From assembly GCA_028824295.1 (NCBI GenBank), contig JAPPED010000022.1, forward strand, positions 1-64,000: DNA of 64,000 nucleotides. The letters are read 5' to 3'. A program made the position numbers and the translations under genes. The stretch is from Rhodospirillales bacterium (GTDB lineage: Bacteria; Pseudomonadota; Alphaproteobacteria; TMED109). The notes below the pieces were generated by a model. It did no database searches and was not told the origin of the DNA. It saw only the letters and a program-made list of their open reading frames with translations. This document shows positions 30,587 through 39,935 of this stretch, one piece after another; within the stretch, counting starts at the first letter, position 1, and the number at the start of each line of letters is the position of its first letter.

Positions 30587-31676
30587 TTCGGCGCACCTGC
30601 GCACGGCCCTGGCACTGGGGCGGCAAGCCCTCGGCACGACGTGGCCCAACCCGGCGGTCGGCTGCGTCATCGCGGCTGCCGACGGGTGGGTCGTCGGACG
30701 CGGCGCCACCGGCATCGGCGGCCGGCCCCACGCCGAGGTGCAGGCGCTGGCCGAGGCAGGCGACCGAGCCGCGGGGGGCACGGCATACGTCACGCTCGAG
30801 CCGTGCGCGCACGACGGCGCCACACCGAGTTGCGCCCGGTTGCTCGCGGAGGCCGCGCTTGCGCGCGTGGTGATCGGCACGCACGACCCGGACCCCCGGA
30901 CCAACGGCACCGGCGCTGCCCTCTTGACCGCTGCCGGCGTCACGGTCACGAGCGGTTTGCACGAGGACGAGGCCAAGCGACTGCACGCCGGCCACCTGCG
31001 CCGCGTGGAATCGGGCCGCCCGCACGTCACGCTCAAGCTCGCCGCATCGCTCGACGGCCGGATCGCGACTTCGACGGGGGCCAGCCAGTGGCTCACAGGG
31101 CAACTGGCCCGCCGACACGGGCATCTCCTTCGTGCCCGGCACGACGCCATTCTGATCGGAGCCGGCACGGCCGTCCGCGATGATCCCGAACTCACGTGCC
31201 GGATCCCGGGCCTCGGCGACCGCTCACCCGTCCGCGTCGTGATGATCGGCGCCGAAACCGAGTTGCCGGCAGGGCGCCTCCTGTCAACGCTCGGCAGGTC
31301 CCCGGTCTGGCTCCTGGCCACGGCCCAGCGCCGACCGGACACGGCAGAACTGCAGGCCGCGGGCGTGGAGGTCATCGACGTAGCCGCGGATTCCGGTGGG
31401 CGCCCGTCCCTCGAACAGGCGCTCGGGACGCTGGGCGCACGCGGCGTGACGGCAGTGCTGGTCGAAGGCGGCCAGACGGTCGCCACCGCGCTTCTGCGCG
31501 ACCGTCTCGTCGATACGCTGGTGTGGTACAGTACGGATGCCATCGTCGGGAGCGACGGGTTGGCAGCGGTCGGCGGACTCACCCGCACCGCCCTCAGCGA
31601 AACGCGAGATTTTCGAACCTTCCGCGCGCGTTGGCTGGGGCCTGATCACGTCCGTTTTCTGGAGCGGGCCGCCTGA
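30570..31676 (+). CDS. ribD: bifunctional riboflavin deaminase/reductase RibD
   Basis: A 368-aa two-domain enzyme for steps 2 and 3 of riboflavin synthesis. The deaminase domain has His54-Ala-Glu56 and the zinc cysteines Cys79 and Cys88 (LEPCAHDGATPSC). The reductase domain begins near PHVTLKLAASLDGRIAT and contains DDPELTCR and LVEGGQTVATALL. The GTG start overlaps nrdR by 17 nt. It is followed by ribE, ribBA and ribH. Confidence 0.96.
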   Translation: MIASPDSAHLRTALALGRQALGTTWPNPAVGCVIAAADGWVVGRGATGIGGRPHAEVQALAEAGDRAAGGTAYVTLEPCAHDGATPSCARLLAEAALARVVIGTHDPDPRTNGTGAALLTAAGVTVTSGLHEDEAKRLHAGHLRRVESGRPHVTLKLAASLDGRIATSTGASQWLTGQLARRHGHLLRARHDAILIGAGTAVRDDPELTCRIPGLGDRSPVRVVMIGAETELPAGRLLSTLGRSPVWLLATAQRRPDTAELQAAGVEVIDVAADSGGRPSLEQALGTLGARGVTAVLVEGGQTVATALLRDRLVDTLVWYSTDAIVGSDGLAAVGGLTRTALSETRDFRTFRARWLGPDHVRFLERAA

Positions 31677-31750
31677 CCGTGTGCGGCACAATCCGCATCG
31701 CTTCCGACTACACTCGCGCGATCGTGTCCGGCAGCAATACCTATCAAGCA

Positions 31751-32356
31751 ATGTTCACTGGGATCGTCGTTGACACCGGCACCGTCACGGAGACCTCCGG
31801 ACCCGGCGAACGTTCGGTCCGGATCGAACCGAAGCGCATGCCCGATTCCCTGCGCCTCGGCTCCTCGATTGCCTGCGCGGGCATCTGTCTCACCGCGACG
31901 GCGGTGGACCCGACCGGCTTCTCCGTCGATCTTTCCCCGGAAACCCAGGCGCGAACCACGGCCGGCACATGGCAGCCCGGAACCGAGATCAACCTGGAAT
32001 ATGCCATCCGGGCAGGTGATCCGCTCGATGGACACGTTGTCACCGGTCACGTCGACACGGTCGCCGAGGTCCTCGACGTCACCGCGGCCGACGACTGCAG
32101 CATCGTGCGCTTCTCGCTGCCCGCCTCGATTGCCGCGATGATCGCGTCCAAGGGATCGATCGCCGTCGACGGTACATCGTTGACGGTCAACACCGTGGAT
32201 CGGGACGGGTTTTCCGTGACCCTGATCCCGCACACCGGTCGCGTCACCACCCTGGGCGCCCTGGCGGCCGGCTGCGCGGTCAACTTGGAGGCCGACATCC
32301 TCGCGCGCTACGTGGCCCGGGCCCTTGGCCGGAGCGGATCCGGAGACGCGCGTTGA
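31751..32356 (+). CDS. ribE: riboflavin synthase alpha subunit RibE
   Basis: A 201-aa enzyme that dismutates two lumazine molecules into riboflavin. It has the family N-terminus MFTGIV and two lumazine-binding barrel repeats. These are seen as CLTATAVD with GDPLDGHVVTGHVD, and SLTVNTVD at the end of the second repeat. The ATG giving MFTGIV is chosen over an upstream in-frame start. It lies 74 nt after ribD, and its stop overlaps the ribBA start. Confidence 0.96.
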   Translation: MFTGIVVDTGTVTETSGPGERSVRIEPKRMPDSLRLGSSIACAGICLTATAVDPTGFSVDLSPETQARTTAGTWQPGTEINLEYAIRAGDPLDGHVVTGHVDTVAEVLDVTAADDCSIVRFSLPASIAAMIASKGSIAVDGTSLTVNTVDRDGFSVTLIPHTGRVTTLGALAAGCAVNLEADILARYVARALGRSGSGDAR

Positions 32357-33483
32357 CCTCCCCTCTGGTGCAGCCGAAGGAAGTCTTCGCCTCGGTGGAG
32401 ACGCTCATCGACGAGGCCCGCAATGGGCGGATGTTTGTGCTGGTAGACGACGAAGGCCGGGAAAACGAAGGAGATCTCGTGATCCCGGCCCAGATGGCAA
32501 CTCCGGACGCCATCAACTTCATGGCCACGCACGGGCGCGGGTTGATCTGCCTCGCCCTCACCGGCAAACGCACTAGGCAGCTTGGCCTCGAACCTCTCGA
32601 CCGGCGCAATCCCGGCCCGAGGGATACGGCGTTCACGCTGCCGATCGAGGCGCGTGAAGGCGTGACGACCGGAATTTCGGCGGCCGACCGCGCCCGCACC
32701 ATCCAGGTTGCCATCGACCCCCGCAGCGCCGCCGACGACCTGCGCACACCGGGACACGTGTTTCCACTCGCCGCCCGCGACGGGGGCGTGCTCCTGCGGG
32801 CCGGTCACACCGAGGCGGCCGTCGATATTGCCCGTCTCGCGGGCCTGGTACCGGCCGCCGTCATCTGCGAGATCATGAAGGCAGACGGCACCATGGCGCG
32901 GCTGAACGACCTGATTCCGTTTGTCGAGCGCCACCAACTTCGTCTGGGCGCCATCGAGGATCTCATCGCCTGGCGGGTACGGCACGATCCGATCGTCACG
33001 CGCGTCCTGGAATCCGACTTCCTGTCCGACGAGGCCGGCAACTTCAAGCTGTACATTTACCGGAACACGGTCCTTGACGTGGAGCACGTGGCACTGGTCA
33101 AGGGCAGTATCGACGACGGTCGGCCGGTTCCGGTCCGCGTGCACGCACTGGACGTCCTCGCCGACGTACTCGGCGGCGGTACGGACGCGGCCGGACGCGA
33201 ACGCGCGGGAACCCTGCGGGCGGCCATGCGCACGGTCCACGCGCTCGGGCGCGGTGTCGTCGTCCTGATCCGGGAAGCCATGACCTCCGGACTCGCGCAA
33301 CGGCTCAACGCGGACGACGCGCCGCCCGGTGACCTCCGCGAGCACGGCGTCGGCGCCCAGATCCTGCGCGACCTCGGCGTGCGTGAGATGATCCTGCTCA
33401 CCCACACCCAGCGCCCGATCGTGGGACTGGAGGGCTTCGACCTCCGGGTGGTGGAACGGCGTCCGCCGGACGAGACCGCATGA
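32353..33483 (+). CDS. ribBA: 3,4-dihydroxy-2-butanone 4-phosphate synthase fused to a degenerate GTP cyclohydrolase II domain (RibBA/RibBX-like)
   Basis: A 376-aa protein starting at TTG. The N-terminal half (about 1-205) is a complete DHBP synthase, with VDDEGRENEGD at residues 31-41, THGRGLICLAL, and RAGHTEAAVD. The C-terminal half resembles GTP cyclohydrolase II, but the zinc-binding block (normally VRVHSEC-TGD-FGS-RCDCG) reads VRVHALDVLADVLGGG, with all three cysteines gone. The later HGVGAQILRDLGV is kept. The second activity is therefore probably lost, as reported for some alphaproteobacterial homologues. A separate ribA should exist elsewhere. Confidence 0.93.
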   Translation: MTSPLVQPKEVFASVETLIDEARNGRMFVLVDDEGRENEGDLVIPAQMATPDAINFMATHGRGLICLALTGKRTRQLGLEPLDRRNPGPRDTAFTLPIEAREGVTTGISAADRARTIQVAIDPRSAADDLRTPGHVFPLAARDGGVLLRAGHTEAAVDIARLAGLVPAAVICEIMKADGTMARLNDLIPFVERHQLRLGAIEDLIAWRVRHDPIVTRVLESDFLSDEAGNFKLYIYRNTVLDVEHVALVKGSIDDGRPVPVRVHALDVLADVLGGGTDAAGRERAGTLRAAMRTVHALGRGVVVLIREAMTSGLAQRLNADDAPPGDLREHGVGAQILRDLGVREMILLTHTQRPIVGLEGFDLRVVERRPPDETA

Positions 33484-33914
33484 CGCGCGATACCTTCCTG
33501 ATTGTTCGAGCCGTGTTCTACCGGGATGTCGCCGACATGCTGACCGGCGGCGCTACCGCGGTGCTTGCGGCTGCCGCGCGGACATGGGAGGTGGTCGAGG
33601 TTCCCGGTGCGTTCGAAATCCCGGGCGCCATCGCGCAGGCGGCGCGGGGCGAGGGCTTCGCCGGTTACATCGCCCTTGGTTGTGTCATCCGGGGCAAGAC
33701 CACCCACTACGACTACATCTGCAGCGAGAGTGCCCGCGGCCTGATGTCGCTGGCCGTCCGGGACCGATTGGCGATCGGCTACGGGATCCTCACCTGCGAG
33801 ACACGGGCACAAGCCGTCGAGCGGGCAGATCCGCAGCAGGGCAACAAGGGGGCGGACGCGGCCAACGCCGCCCTGGCCGTAGCCGAGCTGCGCTCCCGCT
33901 TCGCCGCGTCATGA
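33480..33914 (+). CDS. ribH: 6,7-dimethyl-8-ribityllumazine synthase RibH
   Basis: A 144-aa lumazine synthase that condenses the RibB and RibD products. Motifs VPGAFEIPGAI, GYIALGCVIRGKTTHYDYIC and the catalytic region ending GNKGADAANAAL are intact. The N-terminus is short but begins at the first strand (TFLIVRAVFY). It overlaps ribBA and nusB by ATGA junctions. Confidence 0.96.
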   Translation: MTRDTFLIVRAVFYRDVADMLTGGATAVLAAAARTWEVVEVPGAFEIPGAIAQAARGEGFAGYIALGCVIRGKTTHYDYICSESARGLMSLAVRDRLAIGYGILTCETRAQAVERADPQQGNKGADAANAALAVAELRSRFAAS

Positions 33915-34366
33915 GCGGTACCGCCCCATCCAAGAAGACCAAGCGGACGTCCGCGCGGCAGGCAGCCGTGCAGGCGCTCTTCCAGATCTCGGTCACCGGT
34001 GCCTCGCCCGAGCGGGTCATCCGCGAATTTCTTGATCGTCCGGTCACCGATTCAAGCGTGGCCCACAAGCCCCAGTTCCGGCGCATCGTCACCGGCGCGG
34101 CCGGATGCCTGACGGAACTCGACGCAACGATCGATCCCCTGCTCGGTGAGCGCTGGTCGCTGAAGCGCATCGACACCACCCTGCTCTGCGTGCTCCGCTG
34201 CGCAATCTGGGAACTGCTCCATGCCTCCCGAAAGGCACCCGCACGGGTGGTCATCGCCGAATACCTGAAGGTGGCCTACGGCTTCGCGGAGGACGGCGAA
34301 ATCAGGTTCGCCAATGCCCTGCTGGACCGTGTTGCGAGGTCGGCGCGCGTGAGCGAATTCGCCTGA
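33911..34366 (+). CDS. nusB: transcription antitermination factor NusB
   Basis: A 151-aa all-helical RNA-binding factor for rRNA antitermination. The N-terminus ARQAAVQALFQI and the C-terminal RVVIAEYLKVAYGF...FANALLDRVA are typical. The ATG overlaps the ribH stop, matching the conserved ribH-nusB pair, and thiL follows 6 nt later. Confidence 0.95.
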   Translation: MSGTAPSKKTKRTSARQAAVQALFQISVTGASPERVIREFLDRPVTDSSVAHKPQFRRIVTGAAGCLTELDATIDPLLGERWSLKRIDTTLLCVLRCAIWELLHASRKAPARVVIAEYLKVAYGFAEDGEIRFANALLDRVARSARVSEFA

Positions 34367-34372
34367 ACCGCG

Positions 34373-35353
34373 GTGGATGAGCACGACATCCTGACGCGCT
34401 GCCTCCGCCCGCTGGCCGCGGACTTCACGCCGGCGCACTGGCTGCTGGACGATGTGGCTGTACTGCCTTGCGACCCGGCGCTGGCCATCAGCACGGACAC
34501 CTTGGTCGAAGGCGTCCACTTCCCGTCCGGACTTTTGTCGGCGGAACAGATCGCCAGGCGGGCGCTACGCGTGAACCTGTCCGATCTGGCGGCCTCCGCC
34601 GCCACACCGCTCTGTTACTTGCTCGGGCTCCAGCTGCCGCCCTCGACCGACCTGGACTGGATGGCGGAGTTTGCCGGCGGCCTCAGACAGGACCAGGAGC
34701 ATTTCGGCATCCACCTCGCCGGGGGTGACACGGTCCGGACACCCGGCCCGCTTGCCGTGTCGATCACGGTACTGGGGCGACTCGCTGGCGGCGGCACTTT
34801 GCCGCGAACGGACGCCCAAGCCGGCGACGCGCTGGCGGTGACCGGAACCATCGGCGACGCCTGGCTCGGCCGACGGGAGCTGGAAGGCATGCTCCCGATT
34901 GCGGCGGGCGCTCCGGCGCTCGCCGAACGTTTCCTGCTCCCTGCGCCCCGGCTCGACATCGGCCGGGGGCTCGCCGCGCTGGCCCATGCGGCCATCGATG
35001 TCTCGGACGGCTTGATCGCGGATGTCCGTAACCTGTGCGGTGCCGCCGGGAAAGGGGCGCGGATCTCGCTCGACGACGCGCCGCTGTCCGAAGCCGCCCG
35101 GTTCCACCTGGACCGAGGCAACGCCACGCTGCCAGACCTGGCTGCCGGCGGAGATGATTACGAACTTCTGTTCAGCATTCCCGGGCGCGCGGTCCCGCAA
35201 GCCACGGAAGTGGCCACCGCGGGCGGAGTGGCGCTGACCGTGATCGGTGAGGTGACGGACGACCCGGGCGTGTTGGCGTCTACGCCGGACGGCGAGAGAC
35301 CGGGTACCGACACGGGCGGTTACGTGCACACCTGGGAGGGCCCGGCCGACTGA
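34373..35353 (+). CDS. thiL: thiamine-monophosphate kinase ThiL
   Basis: A 326-aa kinase making the cofactor thiamine pyrophosphate from the monophosphate. The metal- and ATP-binding motifs are present: DDVAVL, STDTLVEGVHF, VNLSDLAASAA, GGDTVRTPGPL and AIDVSDGLIADV, plus AGGDDYELLFSI near the C-terminus. The start is GTG. It belongs to the rib-nusB-thiL operon. It works with ThiC, which is encoded elsewhere in this window. Confidence 0.96.
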   Translation: MDEHDILTRCLRPLAADFTPAHWLLDDVAVLPCDPALAISTDTLVEGVHFPSGLLSAEQIARRALRVNLSDLAASAATPLCYLLGLQLPPSTDLDWMAEFAGGLRQDQEHFGIHLAGGDTVRTPGPLAVSITVLGRLAGGGTLPRTDAQAGDALAVTGTIGDAWLGRRELEGMLPIAAGAPALAERFLLPAPRLDIGRGLAALAHAAIDVSDGLIADVRNLCGAAGKGARISLDDAPLSEAARFHLDRGNATLPDLAAGGDDYELLFSIPGRAVPQATEVATAGGVALTVIGEVTDDPGVLASTPDGERPGTDTGGYVHTWEGPAD

Positions 35354-35514
35354 ACCTGATCGCGGTCCGGCCTGCCGTTGCGTCCAATGTCCGCAGTTTT
35401 TATCTTCTGTCCCGGCTTGAGCTAGTTGCCAGCCCAGAATCTTCGCCCATTGCAGGACACGCCTGGACATCCCGAGTCCAGGCCCAACCGAATCCCTCCT
35501 AGGAACGTCAACTC

Positions 35515-37623
35515 ATGAGCATGGAACTTTGGTTCGCAATCGCATGCGGCGCACTCGCTCTGGTCTATGGCTTGTTCACCGCCCGGTCGGTCCTGGCCGC
35601 CAGTGCCGGTGAAGCCCGAATGCAGGAAATTTCCAACGCCATCCAGTTAGGCGCTGCCGCCTATCTCAACCGGCAGTACCGGACGGTGGCCGTGGTTGGC
35701 GCAGTAATCTTCGTCATCCTAGCGCTCGTCCTCGAGATTTCGGTGGCGATCGGCTTCCTCATCGGCGCGGCGCTGTCCGGGGCCGCGGGATACATCGGCA
35801 TGATCGTCTCGACGCGAGCGAACGTTCGCACGGCCGAGGCTGCACGGACGGGGCTTGCGGCCGGACTGTCGCTCGCGTTTCGCTCCGGCGCCGTCACCGG
35901 CATGCTCGTCGCCGGTCTCGCCCTGCTGGCCGTTACCGTCTACTACATGATCCTGCTCGAATTGGGCGCCACCGGGAGGGGCTTGATTGACCCGCTGGTG
36001 GCGCTCGGCTTCGGCGCGTCGCTGATCTCGATCTTCGCGCGGCTCGGCGGCGGGATCTTCACGAAGGGGGCGGACGTCGGTGCCGATCTGGTCGGCAAGG
36101 TCGAAGCAGGCATCCCGGAGGACGATCCGAGAAACCCCGCGGTCATCGCCGACAACGTCGGGGACAACGTCGGCGATTGTGCCGGCATGGCGGCCGACCT
36201 GTTCGAGACCTACGCGGTGACCGTGGTGGCGACGATGGTGCTGGCGTCGATCTATTTCGCCGGTGCGGACATGTCAGCGATGATGGCGCTGCCGCTAGTG
36301 ATTGGCGGCGTCTGTGTTATCGCCTCCATCCTCGGCACCTACTTCGTCAAGCTCGGCGCCAACGGGTCCATCATGGGCGCGCTGTACCGGGGGTTCGTGG
36401 CGGCTGCTGTGCTGTCGCTGTTCGGTATCGCGGTCGCGATCGAGTGGCTGATCGGTTTCGGAAGCTCCGTCGGGGCCGCCGGTGAGACCCTGTCCGGCGG
36501 TGCGCTGTTCGGATGCGCCGTGGTTGGTCTCGTCGTGACGGCACTCCTCATTTGGGTCACCGAGTACTACACCGGCACCAACTACCGCCCGGTCCGCGCT
36601 GTCGCCAAGGCCTCGGAGACCGGCCACGCCACGAACGTGATCCAGGGGCTTGCAATTTCCATGGAGGCGACCGCAGTTCCGGCGGTGATCATCTGCGCCG
36701 CCATCATCGTGAGCTATCTGCTCGCGGGTCTGTTCGGGATCGCCATCGCGGTCACCAGCATGCTCGCACTGGCCGGAATGGTGGTCGCGCTGGACGCCTA
36801 CGGACCGGTGACCGACAACGCCGGCGGAATCGCCGAAATGGCCAACCTGTCCAGTGACGTCCGGAAGACGACCGATGCGCTTGACGCGGTGGGCAACACC
36901 ACCAAGGCCGTCACCAAGGGTTACGCGATCGGTTCGGCCGGCCTCGGCGCACTGGTGCTGTTCACGGCCTACACCGCCGATCTTGAGTACTTCGGCAGTG
37001 ACGCGGAGACCTACCCCTATTTCGCCGGGATCACCCTCGACTTCTCCCTCGCCAACCCGTACGTGGTGGTGGGCCTGCTGCTGGGCGGCCTGATGCCGTA
37101 CCTGTTTGGCGCCCTTTCCATGACGGCCGTGGGGCGGGCCGCCGGAGGCGTGGTGCTGGAAGTCCGTCGTCAGTTCAGGGATATCGCCGGAATCATGGAA
37201 GGAACCGCGAAGCCCGACTACGGGCGCGCCGTCGACATGCTGACCCGAGCAGCGATTCGCGAGATGATCATTCCCTCACTGCTGCCGGTGCTGATGCCCA
37301 TCGTCTTTTTCGTGCTGGTCAATCTGATCGCCGACAAGGCCGCTGCGTTCTCCGCGCTGGGAGCGATGCTGCTTGGCGTGATCGTCACCGGCCTGTTTGT
37401 CGCCATCAGCATGACGGCCGGCGGGGGCGCCTGGGACAATGCGAAGAAATACATCGAAGACGGCAATCTCGGTGGCAAGGGATCCGAGACCCACAAGGCA
37501 GCCGTCACCGGGGACACCGTGGGTGATCCGTACAAGGACACGGCCGGACCAGCCGTGAACCCGATGATCAAAATCACCAACATCGTGGCGCTGCTGCTGC
37601 TTGCCGTGCTGGCGCACGCGTAG
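35515..37623 (+). CDS. hppA: K+-independent proton-pumping membrane pyrophosphatase
   Basis: A 702-aa polytopic membrane enzyme (about 16 membrane segments) that couples PPi hydrolysis to proton export. The substrate motifs [29 protein letters not shown] and the following [16 protein letters not shown] are intact, as is the C-terminal DNAKKYIE...[14 protein letters not shown]. The segment [16 protein letters not shown] has Lys where K+-dependent enzymes have Ala, which predicts the K+-independent type. AGGA lies upstream of the ATG. It follows thiL, as in related alphaproteobacteria. Confidence 0.97.
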   Translation: MSMELWFAIACGALALVYGLFTARSVLAASAGEARMQEISNAIQLGAAAYLNRQYRTVAVVGAVIFVILALVLEISVAIGFLIGAALSGAAGYIGMIVSTRANVRTAEAARTGLAAGLSLAFRSGAVTGMLVAGLALLAVTVYYMILLELGATGRGLIDPLVALGFGASLISIFARLGGGIFTKGADVGADLVGKVEAGIPEDDPRNPAVIADNVGDNVGDCAGMAADLFETYAVTVVATMVLASIYFAGADMSAMMALPLVIGGVCVIASILGTYFVKLGANGSIMGALYRGFVAAAVLSLFGIAVAIEWLIGFGSSVGAAGETLSGGALFGCAVVGLVVTALLIWVTEYYTGTNYRPVRAVAKASETGHATNVIQGLAISMEATAVPAVIICAAIIVSYLLAGLFGIAIAVTSMLALAGMVVALDAYGPVTDNAGGIAEMANLSSDVRKTTDALDAVGNTTKAVTKGYAIGSAGLGALVLFTAYTADLEYFGSDAETYPYFAGITLDFSLANPYVVVGLLLGGLMPYLFGALSMTAVGRAAGGVVLEVRRQFRDIAGIMEGTAKPDYGRAVDMLTRAAIREMIIPSLLPVLMPIVFFVLVNLIADKAAAFSALGAMLLGVIVTGLFVAISMTAGGGAWDNAKKYIEDGNLGGKGSETHKAAVTGDTVGDPYKDTAGPAVNPMIKITNIVALLLLAVLAHA

Positions 37624-38113
37624 CCAGCGGTCGCACGGCGCGGCGCGGGACCGGGTCCAGCGGAGATCTTTCGCGCGGACCCGGCTGCCAAGGCTGCGGT
37701 TCCCGGACTCCTCTTCGTCACGCCGCGTTCGGTCAAATGCGGCGAACCGATGCGCGGCACCCCGCCACGAGGCTCCAGACCACCCGGCCGTGCGGCTAGA
37801 CAGACCCGGTACCGGGCCGACGGCAGTTCCTGCCCCGCGTGCCAGTGCGATCGCCGTTCGGACCGAGACCCGACGTCACGTGGTCCGCGACGTCGATCAT
37901 GCCCGCGCGGCAACACGGCGACCGGCGATTCGGGAATTGGCGCGTGGGCCCGCTCCGATCATCGCCGGCGAGACCGTGAAGATCATCGGTACTGCGTAAT
38001 CCAGCGCGTATTAACGTTTTACGTCCAATTAACTATGAATCTAAGATTGCCCGGATGCCGGAATCCTCGGTCATCTCGAACCGGAACAGCGGAGGGACCT
38101 GCCAAACATCGAC
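37624..38113. other. intergenic region upstream of the LysR gene
   Basis: No coding frame with recognisable content is seen in this 490-bp stretch. Most of it is GC-rich; the last 120 bp become AT-rich and contain a promoter candidate. Confidence 0.4.
38011..38039 (+). promoter_or_regulatory. candidate promoter of the LysR-family regulator
   Basis: TTAACG and TATGAA, each matching the consensus at 4 of 6 positions, are separated by 17 nt in an AT-rich patch about 75 nt before the LysR gene. The direction fits the downstream gene. Confidence 0.35.
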
Positions 38114-38980
38114 ATGCGACTGGTGCGGTCATTCCTGGCAGTCGCTGCGGAACGCAGCTTCTCGGTTGCAGCCGAGTTGCAGGGGTGCTCACAAGGAACC
38201 ATGTCCCTTCGGATCCGGACCCTCGAGGACCAGCTGGGGATTCGCCTGTTTGACCGGAAGCACTCGAAGATCAGGCTGATCACCGCCGGCCAGGACCTCC
38301 TGCCCAGCGCGCAGGATCTCGTGAGTACCCATGACCTGATAGCCGGTCGTGCACGCACCATCCAGCACACCGGAACGGTTCGCATCGGCGTGGCGGAAGG
38401 AAACGGGATCCCGCTGCTCACGGAACTGCTGGCCAGCGTGCGGGAACACAGCACCACCATCGAAATCAGCATCGTGTGCCAGCTCAGCCGCCACCTGCTG
38501 CAAGAGATCCAGACCGGCACGCTGGACCTTGCGGTGGTGACGACGCTCGAAGAGATTCCGTCGGCGATCCTGCTGGACCGGCCCCGATCGTTCTGGGTGG
38601 CAGCTCCGGAATTTGCGGCAGACGGCGGCGCGCCACCGCCCGTTGCCCTCTCTCCGGACGGCTGCCAATTGCGCACCGCGGCCCTCGAGGCGCTGCAACG
38701 TCAAGGGATCTCGTACCGAGAAATGCTCGCCACCCCGAGCGGGGCGCTGATCGAAAGCACCGTATCCGCTGGACTTGCCGTGACCATCATGGCCGAAGGG
38801 GCGGTCCTGACGAATCTCCGGGTCGTTCGGCAGCCCGCGCTGCTGCCCCCGCTCGGAACGGTCTGCGTCCATCTGGTGCAAAGCGCTGCCCCGCAATCCG
38901 AGGCCGTACGTGCCATGAAACAGGCGATTGCGGGAACGTACCGCGTCTCGTGGCCTGGCCGGGGCGATCCCGGCACGTAG
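38114..38980 (+). CDS. LysR-family transcriptional regulator
   Basis: A 288-aa regulator. The N-terminal winged helix-turn-helix spans about residues 1-60 (FLAVAAERSFSVAAELQGCSQGTMSLRIRTLEDQLGIRLFDR), followed by the periplasmic-binding-protein-like effector domain (VRIGVAEGNGIPLLTELL onwards). The ATG is used here. An in-frame CTG five codons earlier would give the common N-terminus PNIDMRLVRSF; a GGAGGGA lies just before that CTG, so the true start is uncertain. No divergent target gene is adjacent, so its regulon is unknown. Confidence 0.87.
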   Translation: MRLVRSFLAVAAERSFSVAAELQGCSQGTMSLRIRTLEDQLGIRLFDRKHSKIRLITAGQDLLPSAQDLVSTHDLIAGRARTIQHTGTVRIGVAEGNGIPLLTELLASVREHSTTIEISIVCQLSRHLLQEIQTGTLDLAVVTTLEEIPSAILLDRPRSFWVAAPEFAADGGAPPPVALSPDGCQLRTAALEALQRQGISYREMLATPSGALIESTVSAGLAVTIMAEGAVLTNLRVVRQPALLPPLGTVCVHLVQSAAPQSEAVRAMKQAIAGTYRVSWPGRGDPGT

Positions 38981-39489
38981 CCGCTTCAACGCCGGGCACA
39001 CGCGACCAGGCGAGCGCGGGATCCGGTCCTCTCGCCGCATGATCGATCTCTTCCAAGGGAGTTCATTGTCGCGATTCGACTGGCGGCCGGACTGACTGCT
39101 GGCACCAACCCGCGGGGCACTTGCGAACCGGATCGACAGTCGGCGCCCTTGCCAGCAAGTGAGGTGCGCTTCGAACGCTGCGTCCTGGGGTAGCCGCGCG
39201 AGTGCGGGCACCCGGCCGCCGCCACGGTAACCTGCAGCGAAATCCAAGCGCGGCGGACCGACCCGGGACGCAGGATCGCGCGCGGGTCGGGGAAGGTATG
39301 ACCGCTGGTTTCGCTATCGCTGCTCTGTGGCCATCATCTGGAGTTCAGTGGCACCGATGTCGGACCCTGCGACGTCGACTCTCATGCGAAGTATGTAAGT
39401 CCTGAACGGAACCCTTTACGCTTCGCACGCGTCCGGTCTGCGCGGACGTGAAGCATGGGACGGAGGAAACCCAGCTGCGGGAGGATCTC
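38981..39489. other. intergenic region between the LysR and CBS-pair genes
   Basis: I see no gene, repeat or structured RNA in this 509-bp stretch. Open frames on both strands lack recognisable sequence. The promoter of the CBS-pair/transsulfuration genes should be here. Confidence 0.4.
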
Positions 39490-39918
39490 ATGACGTGTAT
39501 TCGCGACATCCTGATGGAAAAAGGCATCCAGGTCACCACGGTGAGCCCCGAGGAAACCGTCCAGAAGGCGGCGGCCATGCTCGCCCGCCTCGGGATCGGT
39601 GCCCTGCCGGTCATTCAGGATGGGGCGCTGGTAGGCATCATCTCCGAGCGCGACATCGCCTATTCGGTCGGTGTCAAGGGCGTCCGCACGTCCACGCGAA
39701 AGGTCCGCGAACTCATGTCGGGAAACCCCAAGACCTGCTCTCCCGAGGAGCCCGTCGAGGATGTGCTGGAGCGCATGAGCCAGCGCCGGGTTCGTCACCT
39801 CCCGGTGATGGAAGGCGACAAGCTGGCCGGCATTGTCAGCATCCGCGATCTTGTTCGAGTTCGTCTTGGCGCCGCCTTGGCGGAGGCCGACCAGCTTCGC
39901 GAATACATCCAGAACTAG
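39490..39918 (+). CDS. CBS domain-pair protein
   Basis: A 142-aa protein made of two CBS (cystathionine-beta-synthase-type) domains and little else. The repeats are seen as VSPEETVQKAAAMLARLGIG...LVGIISERDIA and CSPEEPVEDVLERMSQRRVRHLPVMEGDKLAGIVSIRDLV. Such stand-alone pairs bind adenine nucleotides and act as energy sensors or regulators. The ATG with GGGAGG upstream is preferred over a start 14 codons earlier. It lies directly upstream of the cystathionine beta-synthase remnant, but is a different family and not derived from it in frame. Confidence 0.85.
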   Translation: MTCIRDILMEKGIQVTTVSPEETVQKAAAMLARLGIGALPVIQDGALVGIISERDIAYSVGVKGVRTSTRKVRELMSGNPKTCSPEEPVEDVLERMSQRRVRHLPVMEGDKLAGIVSIRDLVRVRLGAALAEADQLREYIQN

Positions 39919-39935
39919 CCGCAGGCACCGGGCCC

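Noticed and set aside
38189-39247. 352-codon minus-strand frame over the LysR gene and the gap after it
   Set aside because: The LysR gene on the plus strand is clear; the minus-strand product has no recognisable feature.
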